Shown piece by piece: positions 1 through 7,838 of a stretch of DNA of 18,869 nucleotides. Made by a program: the position numbers and the translations under genes. Each line of letters starts with the position of its first letter. The first letter of the stretch is position 1. Origin of the DNA: Planctomycetota bacterium (GTDB lineage: Bacteria > Planctomycetota > Planctomycetia > Isosphaerales > Isosphaeraceae); assembly GCA_021778575.1 (NCBI GenBank), contig JAJYCH010000011.1, positions 1-18,869 on the forward strand, read 5' to 3'. Under the pieces are notes generated by a model. The model saw only the letters and a program-made list of their open reading frames with translations. It did not search any database and was not told where the DNA came from.

Positions 1-410
1 CCCCGGACTCCCGCCCGGAAGTATTCGTCAATCTTGCCGACCACCTCCTCGGCGGAATTGCTCGGACTGACGACCTCAATGGCCAGGTCGGGGACAACAT
101 CCCAACCATTCCGACTATCGACCTTACGTTCCCGAGGCCAGCGAGCATACGAAACAAAAGCCACATCGGGACGGCGCTGAGGATTTCCGGTCGGACCGAT
201 CCGGAACAGCATCTCGGGAGCAACCCGACCAAGCCGATTGGCCCGGACGAAACCCCCGAGCATCTGGTCCAGAAACGCCGCGATCAGGATATTGAATGTT
301 CCCATCGGCGGCTTCTCCACACGCCGGCCATTCACAATTTCGTAGAGAGAGCCATTTTCAAACACAGTTTCCCGCGTCGTCTCGGCCGGTAATGTGGTGG
401 CCACGCTCAT
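1..410 (-). CDS. Uma2 family endonuclease (partial, C-terminus off the window)
   Basis: The ATG at 408-410 opens a frame that runs off the window edge, giving 136 residues of a protein usually near 190. The sequence contains the family hallmarks: an early LYEIVNGRRVEKPPMG segment, then PDVAFVSYARWP, then PDLAIEVVSPSNSAEEV followed by a Lys and EYFRAGVR. This is the PD-(D/E)XK-like core of the Uma2/DUF820 proteins, which are very numerous in planctomycetes and cyanobacteria and are assigned as putative restriction-type nucleases of unknown target. A GAGG ribosome site lies 5 nt before the start, and an extended -10 promoter sits upstream at 454-462. No toxin, antitoxin or methylase partner is visible. 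Family assignment is firm; function is inferred only from family. Confidence 0.88.
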   Translation of the reverse strand, partial: MSVATTLPAETTRETVFENGSLYEIVNGRRVEKPPMGTFNILIAAFLDQMLGGFVRANRLGRVAPEMLFRIGPTGNPQRRPDVAFVSYARWPRERKVDSRNGWDVVPDLAIEVVSPSNSAEEVVGKIDEYFRAGVR

Positions 411-453
411 CGACGCCTCACTTTCTTTGGGTCGGACGAACTGGGATCGGTCG

Positions 454-462
454 ATTGTAGCA
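454..462 (-). promoter_or_regulatory. Putative extended -10 promoter for the Uma2 gene
   Basis: On the minus strand the bases read TGCTACAAT, an extended -10 element (TGn plus TACAAT). There is no good -35 hexamer at the usual distance, which an extended -10 can tolerate. It lies about 44 nt upstream of the Uma2 start codon, a normal leader length. Pattern-based only. Confidence 0.35.
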
Positions 463-579
463 TCCCGGCCCCGCCCGACCCAGCCGACACCGTCGGGCCA
501 ATGACCTCGGGTTGGCGGGAATCTTGCCGATCCGCTAAACTCTTTCGAGACTTTGCCACACCCTTTGGATCAGACTCCC

Positions 580-1569
580 ATGAGCATCGACTGGTCGCCT
601 CTCTCCGAACTCATCGCGACCCGTGATCGCTTTCTCGTGACGACCCACGTCCGGCCCGATGGCGACGCGCTGGGCTCGGAGGTCGGGATGGTCGGCCTGC
701 TCCGTCAGAAGGGGAAGGATGTCCGGGTCGTGAACGCCAGCCGGACTCCGCCGCGCTATGATTATCTCGACCCGACGGGCACCTTGTTCGAGCATTACGG
801 GACCGACGTCCAGCTCGACGACCTGAAGGATCGCGAGGCGGTCATCATCCTCGACCTCTCGGCCTGGAGCCAGCTTGGCGACGTCGCCGAGGTCGTTCGC
901 GGGTTTGAAGGCCCCCGGCTGGTGATCGACCATCACGTCAGCCAGGACGACCTGGGAGCCACGTACCTGAAGGATACCTCGGCCGAGGCGACGGGAACGC
1001 TTGTCGTTCAGGCGACCCATGCGCTCGGTTTGACGATCACGCCCGAGATGGCCGCCGGTCTCTTGACGGCGATCGCCATGGATACGGGCTGGTTCCGTCA
1101 CCCCAACACCAAGCCGAGCACCTTGCTGACGATCGCCGAGCTGATCGCGGCCGGAGCCAAGATCGAGGAGATTTACCGGCTCCTGTTCGAGCGGAGCACG
1201 CTCGGCCGGCTCAAGATGCTCGGCGAGTCGCTCGCCAGTCTCCAGACCGACCTCGATGGGCGAGTGGCCTACGCGACCGTCACCCGCGACGACTTCGTCC
1301 GGACCGGAGCGATCCCGCAGGACACCGAGGATCTGGTCGACTACACGGTGAGCGTCGAAGGGGTCGAGGTTGGCCTGTTGTTCATCGAGCAAGCCAAGGG
1401 CGGGATCAAGATCAGTGCCCGGTCGCGAAATGGACTCGATTGCGCCAAGCTCCTTGCCCAGTTCGGCGGCGGAGGCCACAAGGCGGCGGCCGGGGCCTCG
1501 CTGCCCGATCCGCTTTCGGAGCAGGTGCCCAGAGTCCTGGAGGCGGTTCGGCAGGCGCTCAAGGCTTGA
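580..1569 (+). CDS. nrnA: DHH/DHHA1 phosphoesterase, NrnA-like (nanoRNase / pAp phosphatase)
   Basis: The 329-residue protein has the full DHH-DHHA1 layout. Motif I is THVRPDGDALGSE (residues 22-34, metal-binding D27 and D29), motif II is ILDLS with D92, motif III is VIDHH (D117, H118, H119), and the C-terminal substrate-binding GGGGHKAAAG is at 296-305. NrnA proteins degrade 2-5 nt RNAs and dephosphorylate 3'-phosphoadenosine 5'-phosphate using Mn2+; all the metal-ligand motifs are present. An upstream in-frame TTG at 553 would add nine residues, but the ATG at 580 places MSIDWSPL at the usual family start, so I prefer it. The last 11 nt overlap the end of the convergent membrane-protein gene, so there is no room for a separate terminator. 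The subfamily (NrnA rather than another DHHA1 phosphoesterase) is inferred. Confidence 0.9.
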   Translation: MSIDWSPLSELIATRDRFLVTTHVRPDGDALGSEVGMVGLLRQKGKDVRVVNASRTPPRYDYLDPTGTLFEHYGTDVQLDDLKDREAVIILDLSAWSQLGDVAEVVRGFEGPRLVIDHHVSQDDLGATYLKDTSAEATGTLVVQATHALGLTITPEMAAGLLTAIAMDTGWFRHPNTKPSTLLTIAELIAAGAKIEEIYRLLFERSTLGRLKMLGESLASLQTDLDGRVAYATVTRDDFVRTGAIPQDTEDLVDYTVSVEGVEVGLLFIEQAKGGIKISARSRNGLDCAKLLAQFGGGGHKAAAGASLPDPLSEQVPRVLEAVRQALKA

Positions 1570-2602
1570 AGTCAGTACTCGACTCGATGAGCTTCCGATA
1601 TTCTTGGTTGCGGAATTGAAGGCGGACGATTCCCCGGGAGTCATCGACGAACTCGATCCGGACTGGTGTTGTCAGCAGATCACCGTGAACCATCCCGACG
1701 CCATATCCCAGCATTAGCGCCAGGACACCACCGCACCAGAAGAAAATCGCCTCGAGATTCAGTACCCAGAGGATTGATATCAATACGACCGCCGTGATTG
1801 CCATCCAGATCAAGCCCAGCTTCAGTCTCGTCTTCTCCGCTCGATCCTCGCATTCTGCGCAACGTGGTACAACCAGAGTCACCGACTGGTCGAGCGGTTG
1901 CTCGTAGGATGACTTCTCGTCGGGCGGGCCAAGGCACTCCGCACAGACTGGTGGTAGGACGCTCCGGCCGACTTGAAAATCGAGCCAGTCGTCCGAAGTT
2001 TCTTGCCCGATCATCGGCGGGGCGGGTTCGAGTTCGCCCGTTGTCGGGTTTTCGATCAGTGCCTTGGGACTTCCTGGCGGTAGCCTGGGCGCGAGTGGGA
2101 AGGCGTCATTGGGCTTGATCCGGCTCTTGAGCCATCGGCCTCGAAGAAAGAGCGGGATGCTCAACCCAATCGAAATCGCCGGACCGTAATAGAGGAAGTA
2201 CGGCAAGGCCGCTCGATCGGCCTGCGGTCCTTGCGAGAGAAACCAGGCCATGAGCAGGGAGATCAACGTCCCGAAAAAGCCGACCCCGAGCGCAAACTTC
2301 GTCCAACCTCGATACTGTCCCCGGCGATAACCAGTTACCAATTCTTCATTGATCCAGAAGCATTTCGGGCAAGGAACCAGTTCGGATTCATCGGTCAGTC
2401 GTTGATTGAGATTTGCTTCCGCCAGGTCGGTTGATTTCTGGGCCGCGGTGTCTGATCCGATCGCATAAGGGGCCGAAACAGCCCCTTTGCCGACTCGGGC
2501 TAACTCATAAAAATAGACTGCGGCACACTTCTCACACGTGACCTCGACAATCCGGACACCGATACTGGTTGAACGATATTCTCGGCTGTAATACGGAACC
2601 AT
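1559..2602 (-). CDS. Hypothetical membrane protein with two CxxC zinc-ribbon-like pairs
   Basis: I do not recognise a named family. The 347 residues contain four CxxC pairs: C23/C26 and C78/C81 in the N-terminal half, then C220/C223 and C248/C251. Each set of two pairs could form one zinc ribbon. Each is followed by two hydrophobic helices, roughly residues 101-123 with 132-153, and 263-283 with 285-305. The architecture is therefore ribbon, TM hairpin, ribbon, TM hairpin, possibly an old internal duplication. A short soluble tail (about 310-347) ends with QEYRKLIESS. The start ATG (2600-2602) has only a weak AGAG ribosome site. The gene converges on and overlaps nrnA by 11 nt. A role in sensing or membrane scaffolding cannot be told from sequence. 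Confidence 0.82.
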   Translation of the reverse strand: MVPYYSREYRSTSIGVRIVEVTCEKCAAVYFYELARVGKGAVSAPYAIGSDTAAQKSTDLAEANLNQRLTDESELVPCPKCFWINEELVTGYRRGQYRGWTKFALGVGFFGTLISLLMAWFLSQGPQADRAALPYFLYYGPAISIGLSIPLFLRGRWLKSRIKPNDAFPLAPRLPPGSPKALIENPTTGELEPAPPMIGQETSDDWLDFQVGRSVLPPVCAECLGPPDEKSSYEQPLDQSVTLVVPRCAECEDRAEKTRLKLGLIWMAITAVVLISILWVLNLEAIFFWCGGVLALMLGYGVGMVHGDLLTTPVRIEFVDDSRGIVRLQFRNQEYRKLIESSTDFKP

Positions 2603-2768
2603 GAAAAAGTCTCTGGCGATGGATATGAGGTCAAACTATTCGAGTTTAGTCACGCCTTTCCAGCGGATCAAGCGAAAGACTTGTCATGGATTGACCTGAC
2701 CTACTCTCGGAGCAGGTGCCCCGAATCTCGAAGTCATTCGTTCACGTTCGGGGTTTGAGCCGCGTTGA

Positions 2769-3962
2769 TCAAGGCTGTTTGGCGGGAACTTCATCCAGAA
2801 GCGTCCGCACGGCGTGCTCAAGTTTCTCGCCTCGAAGATTCTTGAATCGGATCACGCCGGCTCGATCCAGGATGTAAATCTCGGGTATGCCCGAGACGCC
2901 CCAGCGGGTCGTGATCGGTCCGTCGAGCCCGCCATCCCACCAGCACCGCCAGGTGATCTCTCCCGAGTGAATCGCGGTCTTCAGCGGTGTCACGTCGTCG
3001 TCGGCATTCACGCCCACCAGCACGAACGGTCGATCCGCCAGCGCGCGGACCAGCGCTCGTTCCTGGGGATACATCGCCAGGCACGGGCCGCACTGACTGG
3101 TTGTGAACGTCAGGACGACGACCTTGCCGCGAAACTCCGAGAGCGCGAACGTCTTTCCTTCGTGGTCCTTCCCCGAGATCTCCGGAGCGGGCTTGCCGAT
3201 GGCCAGGTTTCTCGCGGCGAAAAGCTCTCCTTCGGCGATCGCGCCCAGAGTCCGATCGGGCGTGAACCAGTCCTTCACGTCGGCGTAGTCCGCGATCACT
3301 CGTTCCAGCAGACGTTCATGTTCTGTTCTAAGGCCCGCTAGATCGGCGTCCCGGACCATTCTCTCGGTCGAGGCCACGAACGGTTCATCCACGTAACGGT
3401 CGACCGTCTCGCGGCCGGTCCGGACGGCTTCCACCATATTGGCCCGCATGTTCAGGTAGTAGGCCAGGGTGTGGCAGGCGAGCCCTCGGTCGGTCCGGTT
3501 GGGATGTTTTTCGAGCACCGCGCGGATCAGATCCTCGGCCACCGTCGCATGACGGAAGTGAAAGATCCGCCCGACCAGATCGCCCATACCCGGGTCGGTC
3601 ACGTGATCCTTCAAGAGGATTTCCATCGCCTGATACGACTGGTTTCCCGGCCCCCGTCCCGCCGTCTTGATGATGAACTTGAGAGCATCCACGACCGCCG
3701 GATCGCCGGGATGAGCATGAACGAAGGCGAGGATTTCGTCGGTATTTCGGACCACATCGGCGTGGTAACGATCCTCGGCGGGCTTTTGCGCCGCCTCGGA
3801 CGTCTTTCCTTCGAGATCTTTGAGGAACCGATCGAAATCCTCGGCCTGACGCCTGGTGACCACGTCCAGCAACGGCCGGAGCGCCTCGCCTTGCTGGGCC
3901 GACGATTCGCGCGTGAGGCCAATGGCCAGGATCAACGTCAGGACGACCGGATGATACCTCAA
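2769..3962 (-). CDS. Exported TlpA/AhpC-type thioredoxin-domain protein
   Basis: The protein has 397 residues. Residues 1-23 form a signal peptide (hydrophobic VVLTLILAIGL, likely cut after SSAQ). Residues 30-250 are a helical region of unrecognised family. A C-terminal TlpA-like thioredoxin fold (about 255-390) opens with GKPAPEISGKDHEGK, carries the redox motif C291-G-P-C294, the cis-proline region GIPEIYILD (P360) and the closing FKNLRGEKLEHAV. Such proteins act as thiol-disulfide oxidoreductases in the periplasm. The start is TTG at 3960-3962: the frame is closed 15 nt upstream by TGA, and no ATG or GTG precedes the signal peptide. A GGGGGTG stretch serves as a plausible ribosome site. 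It stands alone, with no cytochrome c maturation genes nearby, so its substrate is unknown. Confidence 0.88.
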   Translation of the reverse strand: MRYHPVVLTLILAIGLTRESSAQQGEALRPLLDVVTRRQAEDFDRFLKDLEGKTSEAAQKPAEDRYHADVVRNTDEILAFVHAHPGDPAVVDALKFIIKTAGRGPGNQSYQAMEILLKDHVTDPGMGDLVGRIFHFRHATVAEDLIRAVLEKHPNRTDRGLACHTLAYYLNMRANMVEAVRTGRETVDRYVDEPFVASTERMVRDADLAGLRTEHERLLERVIADYADVKDWFTPDRTLGAIAEGELFAARNLAIGKPAPEISGKDHEGKTFALSEFRGKVVVLTFTTSQCGPCLAMYPQERALVRALADRPFVLVGVNADDDVTPLKTAIHSGEITWRCWWDGGLDGPITTRWGVSGIPEIYILDRAGVIRFKNLRGEKLEHAVRTLLDEVPAKQP

Positions 3963-4305
3963 GATTTCACCCCCACTTCATTTTCAACCTGGCAGACCAG
4001 CCCGGTGAAATCAGTATGGGATTCGTCTCTGACATCCGTCAAGGCGAGGATCACGTCCGCTTCGAAAGGAACGAGAAACGAGGAAGGTCAACCTCCGGGT
4101 GCGTCAACGATGACGCGAACCTTGCCCATCCGTGAGCATGGCATTCCCGGAGGAAGATGGCCGCGAGTTTCCTCTTGGCCCCTTCCTCGTTCTCTTTGTT
4201 CGGTTCAATTCGATTCCATGGACCGCGCGAGAGAGGGTAGGGGGCGCGGCCCGTCGATTTGCTGAGAGGGATCAAATCATTCGTGGATGGGACCGATCGA
4301 TCGGA
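3963..4305. other. Intergenic region with no supported feature
   Basis: These 343 nt lie between two minus-strand genes, downstream of the amidotransferase-like gene and upstream of the TlpA-like gene. I see no RNA gene, no convincing hairpin with a T-tract and no clear -35/-10 pair. A 74-codon minus frame at 4051-4275 has no family resemblance and is left out. Confidence 0.5.
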
Positions 4306-5058
4306 TCAGCCGACCTTGGCCAGCGCCGGGGCGCTGTGGGACATGGCGGCGGCCTCGGTGAAGGCTTCGATCAGTTGCATGTCGAGGGAGATGTTCCCCT
4401 CGTTTTCGGGATGCCACTGGACTCCGACGACCCACCAGCCCGGGTCTTTGCCTTCGAAGGCTTCGATCAGGCCATCGGGAGCGACCGCGCCCACCCGGAA
4501 GTTGGGGGCGAGCTTGCGGACCCCCTGGTGGTGGTAGCTGTTGACCCGGATCTCGCCGGGACCGTAGATTTCTTCCATCCGCGTGCCGGGTTCCATCACG
4601 ACGGTATGGCGATGGACGCCGCCCTGAGGGTCGCGGTGGGGGATGCTCCGAGGGAGGTCTTCGGGCAGGTGGAGATAGATCCCACCACCGTTGACCACGT
4701 TGAGCTGCTGCATGCCCAGCCCCACTCCGAGGACCGGCATCCGCCGCTGTTGAACCAGCTTGATCAGCAAGCGATCGGCGTTTTCTCGCCGTTCGGACAT
4801 CACCGTGACCGAAGGATGGGGCGCGAGGCCCATCTTCTTCGGGTCAAGATCGTCGCCACCGGTCAGATAGACACCGTCGAGCCGATCGAGGATCGGGGCG
4901 AGGTCGTGTTCCTTCGTCAAGGGAGGAATGATGACGGGCAACGCGCCGGCGGACAGCAGGCAGTCGTAATACCCGCTCTGCATGTAGCTGTGCGGGGTCC
5001 GACCCTTGGCGGTGGCGCGATAGTCCGCATTGATGCCGATCAGAGGACGATTCTTCAT
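4306..5058 (-). CDS. Class I glutamine amidotransferase-like protein (peptidase C26 / PuuD family), nucleophile Cys missing
   Basis: The 250-residue length matches gamma-glutamyl-gamma-aminobutyrate hydrolases (PuuD). Family motifs are clear: RPLIGINADYR at the N-terminus, GVYLTGGDDLDP at 62-73, MPVLGVGLGMQQLNVVNGG at 107-125, NSYHHQGVRKL at 173-183 and GVQWHPE at 212-218. In active members the segment after the strand reads GxCxGMQ with the catalytic Cys; here that residue is G113 (codon GGG at 4720-4722), while H216 and E218 of the triad remain. The protein therefore should not hydrolyse gamma-glutamyl amides by the usual thiol mechanism. It may be a pseudoenzyme or binding protein. AAGGAAG just upstream of the ATG is a good ribosome site. 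No polyamine-catabolism genes are adjacent. Confidence 0.88.
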   Translation of the reverse strand: MKNRPLIGINADYRATAKGRTPHSYMQSGYYDCLLSAGALPVIIPPLTKEHDLAPILDRLDGVYLTGGDDLDPKKMGLAPHPSVTVMSERRENADRLLIKLVQQRRMPVLGVGLGMQQLNVVNGGGIYLHLPEDLPRSIPHRDPQGGVHRHTVVMEPGTRMEEIYGPGEIRVNSYHHQGVRKLAPNFRVGAVAPDGLIEAFEGKDPGWWVVGVQWHPENEGNISLDMQLIEAFTEAAAMSHSAPALAKVG

Positions 5059-5542
5059 GGATGGCTTCCTTTCCTGGCGTTGGCGTCAGCGAAATCCGTT
5101 CGTTGACCGCCCCACATGACGACCCATCCTTGAGGGCGTACGAGGGCTGATGTCGCCGTGGGGCGGCGGCCAAATCAAGGCGCGACACGTCATGGCCGCG
5201 TTCGGAGGACGGCTGGGGGACTCCGGCCAGGACGCCTGGTAAAGTCCAGGGCGCCACGGTCGTCCGGACGTGAAACACGCCGCGAACCGAGGGGAAATCC
5301 CAATTAACAAGGTGAACAACAAGGGTAACGCGTTCCGGATCAGGCAGGTTTGCCGTGGTTCGCGTCACGTCTCCGTGAAGGTGGGTGAAGTCTAACGGTC
5401 GTATCGAGTCAACTCAAGAAAAAATCACCTGGATCGACCCGGAATTCTGATGTTTTTCTCTCTCATTTTACGGGAAGCCGAGGTAACAAAATCCGGCACC
5501 ATCCGATCACCTCGGTTCCCGCTCGCGAACGGATTGGCCGGC
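5059..5542. other. Intergenic region, leader side of the amidotransferase-like gene
   Basis: These 484 nt separate two minus-strand transcription units. Nearest the cytochrome gene is a hairpin (listed separately at 5472-5520). On the minus strand, TTGAGT and TAGACT with a 17-nt spacer (around 5389-5417) form a weak candidate promoter, each matching consensus at four of six bases. Minus and plus frames inside this stretch have no recognisable family. No RNA gene is seen. Confidence 0.4.
5472..5520 (-). terminator. Terminator-like hairpin after the cytochrome b gene
   Basis: Arms at 5472-5484 and 5509-5520 pair over 12 bp with one bulged G, around a 24-nt loop. The hairpin begins 22 nt after the cytochrome b stop codon in the direction of transcription. 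There is no T-tract on the minus strand after the stem, so it may be an RNA-end stabilising hairpin or act with Rho. Confidence 0.35.
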
Positions 5543-7318
5543 TCACTTTCCGGACGATTTCGCCGGAGGCAATGCCTGCTCGTAATCCCCTTTGATGTAT
5601 TTGACCAGCATCCGGAGATCGTCTTCAGTCAATTGACCGCCAAACGATGGCATCTTCTGGGCGTTCTCGGCTTCGAGAAAGCCGTAGTGCGTCGTCGATC
5701 CCGGTGTCCGGATCATCCGGGCGGTCCAGCGGTCCGAACCCCAGGCGAACAGGTCGGGCGCGGGCTCCATCTTCCCCTTGGCCGGGTCGCCCAGGGTGTG
5801 GCACTCGGCGCACTCACGCTTGTAAGGCTCAAAGCCGGGATGTTCCTTGACCTTCGGGTCGATCAGCCAGTTTCCGGGCGTCAATTCCTCCGGGATGACG
5901 GCAAAACCGGCGACGAAGCTCGCCACGGCGTCGAGTTCCCGCGCCGTCAGCTTGGAGCTTTCTTTCCAGGTCTGCATCCCGCCGCAGTCGGGCGTCTTGC
6001 CGAAGTAATCGACGGAATCGGGCTTCTCCAGGAGCCCTCTGACCCAGGCGACCGACCCATAACCTTTCAGGTTCGAGGCCGACGATTCCTCCGGCTTCCG
6101 GTCACCCAGCGAGTGGCAGCCGAGGCACTTCTTGGTGAACAGCTCATGGCCACGAGTGAGCGGGTCGAGGCTCAACAGGTAAGAAGCACCGGCGGGGGCG
6201 ATCCCGTCGCGGGTTGCCAGGAGGGTCGCTCGTTCGGCGGCTCGATCGGCCCTGGCGCGAGCCTGGTGGAACGGCTCGCTGACCGAGTCGCGATAGAACG
6301 CGACGCCGATCAGTACCGAGGCGGCACCGAACAGCGTCACCACGAACGAACTGGCCGCCACGTCGCCGAGCTTCTTCGGCAGAATCTTCGCCAGCAACGG
6401 CAGGAACAGGAGCCCGGCGACCACGCCGCCCGGAATGATCTGGGTGGCGATGAATTCGCGTCCTTCAAAGACGTGGAGCAGCAGGTTGAGCGGGAGGAAG
6501 TACCATTCCGGCCGGGCCGGATAGTCGTCGCTCGACGGGTCGGCCGGAGCGTCGAGGCTGTAGCCGTGGGTGAACACCGTTAGCCCGGAGAGCACCCCAA
6601 GAATCGCCGACGACAGGGCAAAGTCGAAAAACGCCTGGCGAGGCCAGTACGGCTCGGTCGGCTTGGACTTCTCGGAGCCGTGATAACCATGCTTGCCGAA
6701 GAGAACGGCATAAGCCCAGCCGCAGAGGATCAACAGGCCGGGCAGGAGCGCGACGTGCGCGCCGTAGATCCGCGTGACGGTCAGGTTGCCGAACGTCGAC
6801 CCGCCGATGATCAGCTTCTTCAGGGTCGGTCCGACAACCGGCGTCGTTCCGGTGATCGAGGTCTCGACCATCGCCGCCCAGTACCCTCGCTGGTCCCACG
6901 GCAGGATGTTGCCGCTCACCCCGGCCCCCAGAATCAGCAGAAACGTGGCGACCGCCAGCCACCAGTGGACCTCTCGCGGAGCCCGATAAGCGCCCACGAG
7001 CACCAGTCGGACGAGAAAAAGTCCTCCCAGGATGACCGAGGCAAACGAAGCGTAGCGATGGAGCCCCCGGACGAACCAGCCAAGATCGACCTGATAGGTG
7101 ATGTAATAGACGCTGCCCCAGGCCGTCGAACTCGACGGGCTGTAGGTCGTCATCAGCAGGAGCCCGGTGACAAGGTCGACGACGATGGTGCTCGCCAGCG
7201 CGAAACCAACGGCGTGACCCCAGCGGGCTCCGCCGGGAATCGGTCGGTCGAGGACACGACGGGTCAAGCCAGGCAGTCCGGTCCGGTCGTCGAGCCAGTC
7301 TGTGAGTGTCTTAAGCAA
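5543..7318 (-). CDS. Fused cytochrome b (b6 + subunit IV type) with C-terminal diheme cytochrome c domains; lacks heme bH ligands
   Basis: The 591-residue membrane protein starts like cytochrome b (WLDDRTGL, PIPGGARW). Helix B has H87, and helix D has H188 in RIYGAHVALLP; these align with the b6 ligands H86 and H187 of the p-side heme. The second ligands, H100 and H202 in b6, are here F101 and Y203, aligned without gaps through R104 and through the KHGYHG end of helix D. The subunit IV part has the quinol-site motif PEWYFLPL (270-277). Two heme c motifs follow, CLGCH (398-402) and CAECH (503-507), with likely Met ligands M448 and M556. The start is TTG at 7316-7318, overlapping the Rieske stop by 8 nt, with GGAGAAG upstream, so translation is probably coupled. 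It should oxidise quinol and pass electrons to c hemes on the outer face. Confidence 0.93.
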   Translation of the reverse strand: MLKTLTDWLDDRTGLPGLTRRVLDRPIPGGARWGHAVGFALASTIVVDLVTGLLLMTTYSPSSSTAWGSVYYITYQVDLGWFVRGLHRYASFASVILGGLFLVRLVLVGAYRAPREVHWWLAVATFLLILGAGVSGNILPWDQRGYWAAMVETSITGTTPVVGPTLKKLIIGGSTFGNLTVTRIYGAHVALLPGLLILCGWAYAVLFGKHGYHGSEKSKPTEPYWPRQAFFDFALSSAILGVLSGLTVFTHGYSLDAPADPSSDDYPARPEWYFLPLNLLLHVFEGREFIATQIIPGGVVAGLLFLPLLAKILPKKLGDVAASSFVVTLFGAASVLIGVAFYRDSVSEPFHQARARADRAAERATLLATRDGIAPAGASYLLSLDPLTRGHELFTKKCLGCHSLGDRKPEESSASNLKGYGSVAWVRGLLEKPDSVDYFGKTPDCGGMQTWKESSKLTARELDAVASFVAGFAVIPEELTPGNWLIDPKVKEHPGFEPYKRECAECHTLGDPAKGKMEPAPDLFAWGSDRWTARMIRTPGSTTHYGFLEAENAQKMPSFGGQLTEDDLRMLVKYIKGDYEQALPPAKSSGK

Positions 7319-7838
7319 GTGGCTTCTTCTCCGCCGTCTGAGGCTGAAAACGCTCGAATTTCACGGCGACCTCGGGGTCGGCTTCGGTCGAGAGTTCGAC
7401 CGGCAAGCGATCCATCCCCCGAGGCGGAACATCGTTCAGCTTCTTGCCGTCGAACCCGAACGCCGCCTGGTGACAGGGGCAGAGGAACGTCTTGCGGTCG
7501 GGAGCCAGGTTGACCGGACAGCCCAGGTGGGGGCATTCGGCGGTGAACGCCAGGACCGGCTCCGGCGAACCCTCCGGCTGGCGGACCAGCCAGACCGACC
7601 CGACCGGTTCGGTCGGGTATTTGACCCAGGCGTCGCGACGCTCGGCCAGGATCGCGAAGGCTTGCGGTTCGCCGATCTTGAGCTGACCGAGCCGGGCAAG
7701 CTTCCGGAAGTCGCCCGAACCGGATCGTTTACCGAGCGGGTCGAGCAGATACTTCAGTCCCGGGACCGCCAGCGCCAGGGCGAACAGGTTGACCAGCCCC
7801 ACGGCTCCCAGGCGAAAAAAATTGCGTCGATTGGGCAT
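7311..7838 (-). CDS. Rieske iron-sulfur protein of the cytochrome b complex
   Basis: The 175-residue protein opens with a Tat-type signal/anchor, RRNFFRLGAVG at 4-14, followed by a hydrophobic stretch to about residue 28. The cluster-binding loops are C102-P-H104-L-G-C107 and C120-P-C122-H123: C102, H104, C120 and H123 hold the [2Fe-2S] cluster and C107/C122 form the disulfide. After H123 the usual G-S-x-Y is replaced by Q-A-A-F (124-127). Loss of that Ser and Tyr is known from mutants of bc1 Rieske proteins to lower the cluster potential, so a low-potential, menaquinol-adapted centre is inferred. The ATG at 7836-7838 has GGAAGG 8 nt upstream. It is the first gene of a two-gene operon with the cytochrome b fusion. 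Confidence 0.93.
   Translation of the reverse strand: MPNRRNFFRLGAVGLVNLFALALAVPGLKYLLDPLGKRSGSGDFRKLARLGQLKIGEPQAFAILAERRDAWVKYPTEPVGSVWLVRQPEGSPEPVLAFTAECPHLGCPVNLAPDRKTFLCPCHQAAFGFDGKKLNDVPPRGMDRLPVELSTEADPEVAVKFERFQPQTAEKKPLA

Noticed and set aside
535..1644. 369-codon minus-strand frame antisense to the DHH phosphoesterase
   Set aside because: The plus strand has all DHH/DHHA1 motifs; the minus product has no family pattern and is Arg/Asp/Gly-rich, as expected for the opposite strand of a GC-rich gene.
2719..2753. Hairpin CCCCGAA/TTCGGGG as terminator of the TlpA-like gene
   Set aside because: Only 7 bp with a 21-nt loop and no T-tract; too weak to call.
4051..4275. 74-codon minus frame downstream of the amidotransferase-like gene
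   Set aside because: No ribosome site, no conserved pattern and unusual composition; treated as non-coding.
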